Origin: Favolaschia claudopus
Taxonomy: Eukaryota > Basidiomycota > Agaricomycetes > Agaricales > Mycenaceae
DNA length: 64,000 nucleotides
NCBI GenBank assembly: GCA_037176885.1
Contig: JAWWNJ010000127.1
Location: forward strand, 248,001 to 312,000
Reading direction: 5' to 3'
In this document: positions 21,023 through 30,775 of the stretch, in pieces
Layout of the letters: each line of letters begins with the position of its first letter
Position numbering within the stretch: the first letter of the stretch is position 1
Program-made: the position numbers and the translations under genes
Notes under the pieces: generated by a model
What the model was told of the DNA's origin: nothing
Database searches by the model: none
Seen by the model: only the letters and a program-made list of their open reading frames with translations

Positions 21023-21427
21023 GCAAATTTTGCAAAGGTTGCAATGTTGACGTTCGGACTCACCGATCGGAAGGATTGGTTTTTTACCCTTCAAGATTGC
21101 CGGAATGTCCGATCGAAGTGATTGGCTACAGTGTGAGCTTTCAATTGTAAGGAATGGCAATGTTTGTTTGGTTCAAAAGAAATTGATGACAAGTTCGCGT
21201 TGCGCCGCCGGTCTCAAACACGAAATTCAATGCCAAACACAGTAACGGCGTAGGGAAAGGCCGCGCTTTCAGGCTCGACACTCCGAGATTAAATAAATTT
21301 AGATGTGAAGAGAGTGTATAGACCGGAAGGTCCCCGGAGCTTTCGATGGAGAAATTGTCGGACCTTCCGATTGAGTGCGATCGTGAATATATTCGGGCCA
21401 GGTCACCACGATTCGTACATCCGGTAA

Positions 21428-21930
21428 AACTATGTCTTGTAATGCCGGTGCCCGGCTTACAGATGAGGGGGAGCTTGCGTTAATTCTGTCCAGACTACAC
21501 AGAAGTACGACAAAAAAAATCAAAACTGTGCATCAGTCCAATGGAAAAAAGAAAGCTATCTCTCGACCTGAGAATCTCAGAAGTTAGACTGAGAGGCCAA
21601 GTTTTGTCCTTAGATCAGCCTTCGATTCACAACTCAAGGCATCTTTCTTGTACATACTGTTGCAGTCCCGGTGAAATCTGCTACCATGAGCTGAATACAG
21701 GAATTTGTGCAGTTTTGACTGCTGGTCAGGTGTCTTTGATTTTTCTTTTTCGGAATTGTGTGAATTGAACTCGACTGCAGCTGCCTTTGTGCCATGTGGT
21801 GTCTTTGAAGGCGGGATGACTCCTTATACTTGATTTCCTGTTGATGCCGGCCCTTGGCTGAGAGTATTCCTTGACTGCATTTTCCCTGAGTGCACTGCTG
21901 TACAGTAGGCCACCCTGAGGCCAACTTGAG
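21428..21930. repeat. Dispersed repeat, copy 1 (two modules)
   Basis: Module A (about 21432-21485) contains TAATGCCGGTGCCCGGCTTACAG and matches about 33341-33383 in the same orientation. Module B (about 21640-21925) matches about 33455-33710 in the opposite orientation: its minus strand reads SQPRAGINRK...IRSHPAFKDTT, resembling CQPRAGINRKLSIRS at 33490. Both modules occur together in both places but with different relative orientation. Confidence 0.65.
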
Positions 21931-22430
21931 GCCACTCGTCTCAGGTCTGAGTCGTCTCTAAGCCTCCATCACATATTGATGGCGTACCCGTGGGAGATCA
22001 CAGCTGATGGCGTACCCGTGGGAGAGTAGGCACATTGCACAGCCATCCACTTTTCGGGAACCTCAGACAAAAGGGGGGAGCAAGCTCCCCCAACAAGACT
22101 ACGGATCGGTGTACCCTTGAGTCTAGTAGCGCTACTCGACGACGATCAACCAAGTCGTGAACAGGTGTTGATAACAGCAAAGTCGTGAATTTGGCGTTGA
22201 GGAGGCCAGGGGAATGTTGTGGTGAGTCCACATCAATGCTGCCTGGATATACCCAGTTGGGCTGAAAGCAAATGAAGAAAACTTACCAAGAGCCTAGCAA
22301 GACGTTCTCGACGCGACGCAAGGGTAGAGACTTCGCCATCCTAATCCCTGGTCGACGCGCTCTCTCCCACCCAACCACGGACTGCGGTTGAAATCTTCCA
22401 TTCTCAGTTCTGAAGACATTCGCAGCCTCC
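21931..22430. other. No gene; short direct repeat
   Basis: 'GATGGCGTACCCGTGGGAGA' is present twice (about 21978 and 22006). Otherwise nothing recognised. Confidence 0.45.
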
Positions 22431-24411
22431 CTTGACGCTTCATCGTCCGATTCAACTCGTCGCAAACGGCATCTGTCTCTCCTGCATTTGTCCCTCCCCC
22501 TACTGTCCCCCGCCCATATCCCGGACTTGCAGCGCTGCATGGCAATCTCTACCGATAGACCGCGCTACTATCGCAATTGCCGCATGCGCGCAGGGCGAAT
22601 GGCGTGTTGTCGCCGACGTTGTTGACGTGGCGTACTACGCTGTCTCTTTCCATCACCCTCGCGTCCCCACTGTCCCGCCTTTCCTCTCAACCCTCCCTCA
22701 CCTCCTCCCGCTTCAAATGTTTCAGCGACTCCCCCGCAGCCTGCGTTGCCGCCTCCTCGTCCAATTCAACTTGACGCGACGTCAGCCCGATTCGACGACA
22801 ACGCGCTCGACACCTCCCTTCCCTTTAACCCCCACCCCTTGCCGCCGCCGCATCCACCACCGTTGCCCTCACCCTTTCCCACCAAGCTCATCGAGTCTCG
22901 CATACGAAGCGCCGTTAGCTCGTTGATTCCCCCCCACGTAACTCCGGCACTGGCAAGACCGCAACTTTATCCGTTTCGATCTTGCAGAGGCTTGAACTCG
23001 AGATGAACGAAATTCAGGCTCTCATCCTCGCCCGACTCGCGAGCTCCCGCTCCAGATTTACAAGCTCGTTACGCCCTCGTCGACTGCGGATGATGACGAA
23101 ACGGCCGAAGTTGAAGACGGGCGCTGTCATCAAATACAATACCATGCATAGGCCTGACCCGGAAGTGTTCTGTATGTTTGTGTGGACCTCAGGAAGATAT
23201 GTCTTGCGCCAGAAGATATAGATCATGGTTTTATTTCTGCAACATCCGGAACGTCATATATATCTTAACAACGACGTTGGAGGGAAGGAGGAGGATAGAG
23301 GGGCCAAGGGTGGAGGGAAGACAGTTGAATAAGGATTCGTTTCACGGGTACGGTGAGTTATTAGTTTTCAAGCTCTTACTACCCACCCTCCTCCCTTCGC
23401 ATCCGAACGCGTTATCCCACACCTCTCCTTCTTCCTTCTCTTTCAATGTTTACCTTATGACAAGTGTTCTTATCCTTTCGTTGCTTCCCCCCTCTCCCCT
23501 CTCCGCTCCCCTCCTGCTTGCTCAAACCAATTAACTCCGCTTTGCACAGACCGAATTGCACGCACATCGCCTTCTTTCTCCGGCAGTCCACTTGCCTCCA
23601 TCCCACGCCGGCACTCAACTCGCCGTGTTCGCGGACATATCCCCCATCTCCTCTCGGCTTTCAACTCACATCTTGCACGTTCGGCCATTTACCTTCACCG
23701 TCCCACGCACTCCCACCCCATCCTGCGTTTGGCGTTCCCTACGAAGATGCCGAAGATGCCGACAACGACAAAAACGACGAAGACGATGGCGTGTTCCGTC
23801 TTCGGTGCTATTCACCGCCACTCTCATCTCTCCCCTACTGGCCCCCGCTTGCCTCTCCTCCCAACGAAGATGCTGGCAAAGACGAGAAAGCGGAAGACGA
23901 CGAAGCAGACGCAGACGACGTAGACGACGATCTCGACGACGTTGCCGTCTCGACGACTGCAACGTCGTCGTCGCGGCCGTGGACGTCTCACATCACCTTC
24001 TTTCATCCCCTTGCCGGCACTCACCGTGTTCGAGTCTCCCATATCGCCCATATCATCTGCCTGTCTTGGCGACGACTACACGACTACTTTGATCAGGTAC
24101 ACGGCCTCCCCCATCACGTCCCCAAGACCCTCATACTCCCTCGTCGTCACTCCCATCTCCCTCTTCCACCTCCGCACATTCCAGCCCTTCGAGGCTTAAT
24201 TTGCGTCGTCTTCTTTCTCATCAAACCCGCGTGGATCTCGTCAACTTCGACCTATGCTGCCAAGGCTGCATCAATTTCACCGATGAACATGGTGTTTGGC
24301 CGACCCCACCTCTTTTGCTCCGTCATCGACGCCGACCTCTTTCTCCCTCTGGCTGGCGTCAAATATGACAGTTCTTCTATTTTCAAGACAGCCAGTAGCA
24401 CAGTCATGTAA
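22431..24411 (+). other. Pyrimidine-rich, low-complexity region with long frames
   Basis: The plus strand is strongly C/T-rich, which produces long overlapping Pro/Leu/Ser-rich frames, the longest at 23464-24411. That frame carries an acidic Asp/Glu tract (EDDEADADDVDDDLDDV) whose other frame is an Arg repeat. No domain is recognised apart from the DEAD-box fragment annotated below. Composition, not selection, probably explains most of these frames; a spliced, decayed gene is possible. Confidence 0.4.
22940..23151 (+). pseudogene. eIF4A-like DEAD-box helicase fragment
   Basis: From 22943 the frame reads SGTGKTATLSVSILQRLELE-MNEIQALILA. A one-base deletion shifts it to PTRELPLQIYKLV, and it then degenerates to a stop near 23151. 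This is motif I (Walker A, A-x-SGTGKT) followed at the correct distance by motif Ia (PTREL) of eIF4A-type DEAD-box RNA helicases. Neither the Q motif upstream nor DEAD, SAT or HRIGR downstream is present, so only ~65 residues of the ~400-residue family are left. No intron is seen within it. It is a host-gene fragment, possibly captured by a transposon or retro-copied. Confidence 0.75.
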
Positions 24412-24529
24412 AGTGATATTGAAGACCAGTCAAATTATTGAAATGACAATCTTCTGTGGCAGCAGTGGCACTACGATTCCCGCTAGCGCTGTGTTGGAAT
24501 CAAAATCTGGGCTGTGAGAAATGTGAGAT

Positions 24530-25200
24530 TCAAACCACCCCCCCTGGTTATTTAACATGGGTATGTTAATAACAGGGTTTATAACATGACGTAATCCCAC
24601 CCAAAAAAAAAAAATCCCCCTGATTTTCAGCTGATTTCCTTGAAATTTGCCTCAGATTCGCCTTCGACGCGGAGTAATTTTTTGACTCAATTCTTAGCAT
24701 CCCAATGGCGAAATCAAGCTGCAAAAGTGGTGTTCAAGGCACCGCAGGGGCCCATTCTTAACACATAAATAACAGGTGTTTCTGGACCTCAATTGTGAGA
24801 AATGTAATTTACATGTTAATAACAGTGTTATAAAGTACCTGTCATATAACACGTTGATTCCTACACAGCGCTAATTCCCGCCGGGGTTCTACCTTCCAGA
24901 CCTCGGCTGTGGCAGCAGTGGCACGTCATATTCACCAAGGGGATGACCCTCCAAAACGGTGCGGTGGCGCGTGTGGCGAGGGTTTTCACGAGAGGAGACT
25001 CCGTGCCACTGGTAGACTCGCGACCAGTACGTTACGACAACTGATCACGGGGCAAAGAACAGTTGTCCACGGTTTTGGCTGGTGCTTGTATCTTACATTA
25101 TAGAATACCGCCCTCAACCCAGTAGTCTACTTGTACATACAGAAGACTAGCTTAGCTAGCCAGTACTGCCGCGTAGCCCTTACGGCCAGGTACGGCGTAA
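24530..25200. other. AT-rich stretch, no gene
   Basis: Repeated 'TAACA(G)GTT/TGTTATAA' motifs and an A12 run near 24607. No recognisable coding sequence; one short frame at 24909-25103 is unassigned. Confidence 0.5.
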
Positions 25201-25205
25201 ATAGA

Positions 25206-25234
25206 ACTCAAGTTCAAGTTCAAGTTCAAGTTCC
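25206..25234 (+). repeat. Microsatellite (AAGTTC)n
   Basis: About four and a half direct copies of the hexamer CAAGTT/AAGTTC. Confidence 0.9.
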
Positions 25235-25806
25235 ATCAAGACCGAAAAATAGGGCTTTGATTCGCCGGAAATAGCCTCAGATTGCCGAGGGTTTTACTGG
25301 CCGGGGCCATCGGCTTTAATCGGTCTGGCGACCGATTTGCCATCACCCTTGGAATATGATCCGAACGCACTCTTAGGTACACACAGTTTCAAAATTTTGC
25401 GCAAAAATTTCGCGCTTTTCTTACCCTACACTAGGGTTACTCCCGTTTTCTCTGAAATGCGAATTTTGCCTATGGACCCACGGTGTTACCCACCCCAAGT
25501 TCCTGCTAAATCAAAGAATTTTGGCCAAAATTCCGGCTTGATATGAAGTTCCGTCTGCTATCATACACCCTGGGTGGGAGGTATTTTCGTGAGAAAATTT
25601 TCTTGCTGAGTTACAGCTGTTTCAGGTTCTATGCGGAAAACGTAAAAAATTCTCAGGGTGGCTGTGCAGGACCCGGGAACTCCTGCCCAGGTCTGCCTTG
25701 GTTTCTCGACGGTGCTGCGAAGAATATGGGCTTCGTTCACTATCCTAATGAGTGTACTAGTACTCTATATGCTACAGGAGACCTAATCAATTTTGGAGTT
25801 GTCTGA

Positions 25807-25944
25807 GGCTCCATTCGGTTGCGTCACTTCGGAGCACTTGACGTCACTTAAGAGTATTTCTCACCAAAAGTTCGGCGTGGAATTTTTCCCAAGTGCTCCA
25901 AAGTGACGCCAAGTGACGCTAAGACACGACAGCCGAATGGAGCC
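25807..25944. mobile_element. 138 bp MITE (GGCTCCATTCGGTTGCGTCAC)
   Basis: Left end GGCTCCATTCGG..., right end ...CCGAATGGAGCC. The left-hand segment TTCGGAGCACTTGACGTCACTTAAGAG has an imperfect inverted partner on the right. The same family forms the compound palindrome at 46679-47036. Confidence 0.85.
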
Positions 25945-26146
25945 TGATTGTTTGGCTGTTTTTTGCCAAACATCAATTATTTCTGATCTTTGGTGATGGT
26001 CAGTACTTTGTTGCAAGTGCAGTTTACACTTTACATACACCCAGCACCTAGAATCATACAAAAAGGTGCAAAGACGGCCGAGATCAGTCAAAGAACAGAC
26101 CGTCCATGACTTTTTCTCACCACGAGTAGTCTAGAGTTAGGTGTCA

Positions 26147-26240
26147 CGCGTTAGCCGTGAGTCACCCTTCCCCCAAACCTCTTGTCCCGCACCAAAATCA
26201 AGATATTTCCTTCCAAATTGTATTAGGTACCGTACAGTAG
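26147..26240 (+). repeat. Dispersed repeat end (TGTCACGCGTTAGCCGTG)
   Basis: TGTCACGCGTTAGCCGTGAGTCAC resembles 58109-58132. Both are followed by non-identical AT-rich sequence with 'TCCAAATTGT'. Possibly the end of an LTR or MITE family; too short to classify. Confidence 0.45.
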
Positions 26241-26519
26241 GCTTTAATCTACAACTTTCTCACTAGAAATTTTGTGCTTCTCCACTTGGCTATACAAATG
26301 TGGATGCGAAGTTGAACCTTTTTGGACCAGAGGCACAGCCACAGTAGTGTTGGACTCAAAATAAGGCTAGGCAATCTGAGGCTATTTCCGGCGAAATAAA
26401 GCCCTCGAAATGACCGATTTTTCGTGACTGACGCCTACTTACCTTAAGGAACCACGACGTTCTCTACACAAACGCAGTTTCTTTCGACTTCTCGTCTTGA
26501 CCACTCGATACGGGCGATA

Positions 26520-27843
26520 CCGAACAGCAAATTACGCTGACAAAGGGCAAGCAGCACGCGCGCAAGAGGGCATCGACTTCAAACTGCACAACGATTGACC
26601 TCTGTTCGGATTCAGACTCGGAACTTGGCATCCCCGTCACGGCTGGCAGTAAGGGTGCAATTTATGTTGATCGGGTTGTACATCTCGAGGATGTGTTGGA
26701 ATCATATGATGTGCCCTCTGTAGACGATCGTGTGGCCTACATTATAGATTATTCCAATCGCCCAGAACTACTTCACGCTAAGGGTAAAAGAAAAGCTCTC
26801 ACAGTCGATGGTTTGATTAAGAAGGAGGTATGCTTTCGATGGTGTCTCTGTTCTTGCTATTACTTATCGACAGTCATTAGTGCCAGGACACATCTACTGT
26901 AGCAAAGTGTATGGGTGAAACCGACTTTCAAGCGTGACCTGAAACGCAAGGCGTGAAACCAGAAACGACCTGGGAGTTATGCGTGACACCTCAAAAACTT
27001 TAATCAACTTGCAACTGGAATTCGAAGTGAATTTTGCCAGTTTCGACCTTCCCAGTGTCAATCCAGGCCGCAAATTTAGCCAGGAGCATACCTTTGGAGT
27101 CCAGAAGAAAATTCGAACAGAAAACATGGATCATTGGATGGTCTGGAGAGACCACGGGGATTGGTAGTGAGCACGTGCCCTCTCTCTTTGTCAGCCTCAG
27201 AGATTTTTTCTTCCTTCGCCCCCATCTCCCCCTCCAGCTTTTGGCCTCCGTGGCTTCGTATCTACCTCCGTGGCCTTGCCCTCGTTCTCATACTAGTTTT
27301 TGTTGTCCCACCCACCATCCCCAGCTTACTTGTCCCATTTGCGTGTTTGTGTTAGTTAGGCTTATTTAGTTTTTAGCTACACGGTGGGCCCTCCCTCTTG
27401 TAGGAGCACTGCGGGGCTCATAGTTTAGCCCTTCCGCCAATTTATACAGATCTAGTACCTCTCTCTCTCTCTCTCTCAGAGCGAGCGAGACCAATCCGAA
27501 GCAAAATTGGATTTCTCTCATTCCTGTGTCACGCACCTTTCAGTGAAACCAACCCTGCGTTTCGCGTGACGGTTGAAACAAAACGAGGTCTGCGTGACGC
27601 GTTATGTTTCACCCATACACTTTGCTACAGTACTGGACCTACGGGAAGGAAGGTTCCCAAGAGCCTTGCGCATATCCTCATCCTTGATGAAGGGAAGTCC
27701 GTTCCGTGTAGGCGCTCCAACCTTAAGTGCAATGGCTGTTATATATGCTCATTTGCTGCCGATGATTTGACGCGAAAAATTGAGACAGAAACAAGGCACA
27801 TGACCGTGTTGAATTCTCCTTCCGTTTCCTTGTCCTTCTAATG
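26520..27843 (+). pseudogene. Fragment of a multicopy fungal gene family, split by a TIR element
   Basis: Exon 1 (to about 26828) reads LTKGKQHARKRASTSNC, then TTIDLCSDSDSELGIP (a SUMO-interaction-like I-D-L plus acid run), then VVHLEDVLESYDVPSVDDRV and NRPELLHAKGKRKALTVDG. An intron starts GTATGC. After the element at 26897-27630, the frame reads GPTGRKVPKSLAHILILDEG, then VPCRRSNLKCNGCYICSFAA, a Cys-rich stretch. I recall similar C-R-R-x-x-L-x-C blocks in repeated basidiomycete ORFs, but cannot name the family. The 'GKQ.AR.RASTSNC' segment recurs in the minus-strand gene at 38-39.5 kb. The 3' end is repeated inverted at 37485-37770. Confidence 0.5.
26897..27630. mobile_element. 734 bp TA-flanked TIR element
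   Basis: TIR CTGTAGCAAAGTGTATGGGTGAAAC / GTTTCACCCATACACTTTGCTACAG with TA on both sides. The interior has 'GCGTGA(A/C)AC' repeats and a (CT)n tract at 27456-27477. No transposase. It inserted within the gene fragment, probably in or next to an intron. Confidence 0.85.
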
Positions 27844-27955
27844 AATGGAGTTACCTCGCAATCTACAAAGAAACGAGCAGCTCCTTCCTAATTGGGCACC
27901 CGGTTCAAAAGCTCTCAAAATTCTGATGATGGATTCTGCTGAACGTTAGGAGACA
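27765..27955 (+). repeat. Segment repeated inverted at 37485-37770
   Basis: TTGACGCGAAAAATTGAGACAGAAACAAGGCACATGACC and CTACAAAGAAACGAGCAGCTCCTTCCTAATTGGGC...GATGATGGATTCTGCTGAA recur as reverse complements at about 37730-37770 and 37485-37560. The two blocks are farther apart there. They probably belong to the same gene family copy. Confidence 0.7.
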
Positions 27956-27959
27956 CCGG

Positions 27960-28890
27960 TACTGAGCACATTGAAGGCGGTATACTACTCGTCATCACAG
28001 AAAGTAACCGGAAATTTGATCGGTTTGGGCCAAATTTGTAGTTTTTTGTGGTGAAATTTTTATGAACATAATGTTTGGCATCTACTGACATCTCATGCAC
28101 CGGTCATCCCAGCCAGGAAGATTCAGTACAGCTCGTAGACTGAGAATAACTTTGGCACTTGTGATTTTACGCAATTCGACAAAAGCGCAGCATTGGACAA
28201 TGATTTTGGCACATAGTTATGAGTTTGATACTCTTGGGTAGTAGATATGTATGGAATGATTCCACAGCACAAGAATTGGACCGGAAAGATAAGTGCAAAT
28301 GCAAAGTCTAGGCAAGTTTTGTCCGAGGGCACACAACAAACATAAACAGATTTGCGTGCTGCAACATTTTCACAGCTGAAAGTCATATTTTAAAGGGCAG
28401 TTGCTTCCAAACTGTCTGTAACTACAAGATAAGACGCTGAACTAGTATCATGCGTCATTCGTGTACCTTCCAACAGTTTCATTCGAACCAAAACCACAAT
28501 TTCAACAATTCTGGCTAAGATCTTTGCATGCACCTTTTCTTGCCAATATTGCAGGTTGAAGGTCATACAAAAGGCTGCTCAGGGTACCCCTAAGTCTGAA
28601 CAACTACCATATCACACCACAATCACCCTACATGCGTCTCAAACAGGGATTTAGTTATATTCTCTGCATTATTCACAGTCAAACTACTGCAAACCGAGGC
28701 ACTCTCGAATTTGTGCAGACTCCTGGTCAACGTATACAACGGCAATCTTCTTCAAACTCATACGGGGTAAATGGAACATATCAAACTACAATATAGGATA
28801 CAAGTTCCGTGAGAAAACACGTGACCGCGTCAAAATAGCACAATTTCCGGTTACTTTCTGTGATGACGAGTAACTCCAGGCCTCCCTGAA
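27960..28890. other. No gene; imperfect inverted repeat ends
   Basis: 'CTCGTCATCACAGAAAGTAACCGGAAATTTG' (about 27989) and 'CAATTTCCGGTTACTTTCTGTGATGACGAG' (about 28842) are inverted, implying an ~880 bp TIR element between them. No protein recognised in the interior. Confidence 0.6.
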
Positions 28891-29002
28891 ATAGTACTCT
28901 ACATGTTAGCGCGCAAATGATTCGCTTTGCTCAAGCTTTGCCACATGCTGCAAGCAAGTATAAATTTCCTCGCTGGAGGTGGATTCTGTGTGTAAGGTAA
29001 CC

Positions 29003-29316
29003 TAGTACAGTGTAGTAAGACTCGATGGTGATCAACTTTGATGTTTTTGATCTCTGCCCGGCAAATGTATCGCAAAAATTCCAAGGTTCTTCAGGCAACT
29101 ACTAGAAGATACAACAAGTAGATATACAATAAAGCTATGGCCAGTTTTAATTTGAAATGTAGTACAGTGTAGTAAGGCTCGATGGTGATCAACTTTGATG
29201 TTTTTGATCTCTCCGGCAAATGTATCGCAAAAATTCCAAGGTTCTTCAGGCAACTACTAGAAGATACAACAAGTAGATATACAATAAAGCTATGGCCAAT
29301 TTTAATTTGAAATGTA
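29003..29316 (+). repeat. Tandem duplication, 2 x 157 bp
   Basis: TAGTACAGTGTAGTAAG(A/G)CTCGATGGTGATCAACTTTG... runs to ...TTTTAATTTGAAATG and restarts at 29160. The two units differ at only a few positions, including loss of 'GCC' after ATCTCT. Recent duplication. Confidence 0.9.
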
Positions 29317-29385
29317 GTCCGACGATCGAAACAGAATATTGATCCCAAATGTCACAATTCCGGCTCCTTGGTGAACGCATGTCAC

Positions 29386-29905
29386 ACGTCACCTTTCTCA
29401 TTCGGCTCGTCCTCCTCGTCGTCATCCTCATCCTCCACGACCGGCAGCTTCGGTTTCTTGCCCAATTTCGGCTTCGGGGGCAGGTCTTTCTTCCTCAAAC
29501 CAGTTTCCTGCAGCTTGGAGCACTTGGAAGTCCATTCTCGACCGCAGCATTGTGCTGGCGCTTCATCTCAGCCTACTCCTGCTCAATCTCTGCTCGCAGC
29601 TCCTTCCTTTGCTCCCGCTCGACCCTCTTCTTCTCCTTCCCAGCTTCCTTCGCCCTCTTCCCCTCGTTGATCTCATTAGGATGAGGGGAAGCCTCGATCC
29701 GCGGACTCGCGCATGAACTGCACGAGGGCCCACTCCGTGACGATGGGGACTTTTTGCTGCTTTTGGTTTGCTTCTCGAATACTTTGACCACCTTGTACTC
29801 GTCGAGATAGTGTCATCGTATTTGAATGACAATTGCGGGCTTGCCTAGGGTGGCGGGCTTGACGCGCTCCCGCTCGTACTCCGCCAGTGCCGCCGCTATA
29901 TTTGC
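29386..29905 (-). pseudogene. Lys/Glu-rich coiled-coil gene remnant
   Basis: On the minus strand: YERERVKPATLGKPAIVIQI, stop, YLDEYKVVKVFEKQTKSSKK, a Ser/Pro stretch, then EGKRAKEAGKEKKRVEREQR-KELRAEIEQE, stop, AEMKRQHNAAVENGL. After a frame change it reads LRKKDLPPKPKLGKKPKLPV followed by an acidic EDEDDDEEDEPNE tail. The alternation of charged residues suggests a coiled coil and a nuclear-type basic/acidic end. At least two stops and one frameshift make it a pseudogene. No family recognised. Confidence 0.5.
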
Positions 29906-30775
29906 TTCTTTTCGTCGACTCTTCTCATGGGCTTTGACCCGGTCGGACTTTGCACAAGAGGTGAGTTTTGTATTACTCGTGGTCTTTGGGAACCAAGGAA
30001 AATATCCAAGACATTTAAGACCTTTTGATTTATTTTTCCGAGTTTTTCAGAGTTTTTGCATTCACGTACTCTAGCGCGGGGGAGACCCCTGCGGACCCCC
30101 CTTGGCGCTCGCCGCGTGGTGCTCCCTAGTGTGGGGTCAGGCAATAGCGGTCAATAGACCTTATTAGCAGCGGCCTGAAATCTATTTGAAAGTCGTGAAA
30201 CCAAATTTAAACCAGAAATTCACTTTTTTAATTAAGCAGAGAAAATGATGGACGCGGTGGGGCTGTTTGACACACGTCCTAAATTGGTGCGTCTCGGCTA
30301 ACTCCGAAGTAACTCGGCACTTGTTGCCAGCGCAGACACTCACTCTGCTGTCGGGAAAAACCAAACTACTGTACTATTTCATTCAATTCGACATTACGTA
30401 ATCATCTGACTTCCGCCAGAAAATCCGATAAATCGAGAAAAAATTATTGCCGCAATAAAAATTTCTCGATGTGACGCGTGACTGTCTACAGTTGCACGGC
30501 ACATGCGGCCGCAAACAAGTCACATCCCCTCAAACCCGGCACTTGAGCCGTAAATGTGCCATGTGCCAGGCAAAACACGGCACATTGGTGGGAGGTGTAT
30601 CCGCCGTTGACTGATGAGGTCGAACGAGTCAACTTAGTCAAGACTCAGAGTCTCAGGCGTCGTAGTCGATATATTGTGTATGCATTAAATACTTTAGTAT
30701 GCCAAAACTTCCTCCGAGCGAGGCGAAGTCACAATGTTGCCTTTGTCAACTTCTTTTCCGTTCCCGCGGCGTGAC
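29906..30775. other. No gene recognised
   Basis: 'AATAGACCTTATTAGCAGCGGCC' near 30155 resembles the ends of the MITE at 59066-59398 (AGAGCTTATTAGCAGCCGG). Otherwise nothing clear. Confidence 0.45.

Larger units (their letters stand above)
25251..26404. mobile_element. ~1.15 kb TIR element with a nested MITE
   Basis: TIRs of about 36 bp: AGGGCTTTGATTCGCCGGAAATAGCCTCAG... on the left and ...CTGAGGCTATTTCCGGCGAAATAAAGCCCT on the right. The first ~100 bp are repeated at 50958-51058. The interior has unassigned frames only. A 138 bp MITE is inserted at 25807-25944. Confidence 0.75.

Noticed and set aside
23464..24411. 315-codon Pro-rich ORF as a real gene
   Set aside because: The region is C/T-biased, with long frames in several registers and no domain; kept only as a low-complexity region.
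28900..29431. Repeated short frames reading 'EFLRYICRAEIKNIKVDHHR'
   Set aside because: They are generated by the 2 x 157 bp tandem duplication and do not indicate a protein repeat.
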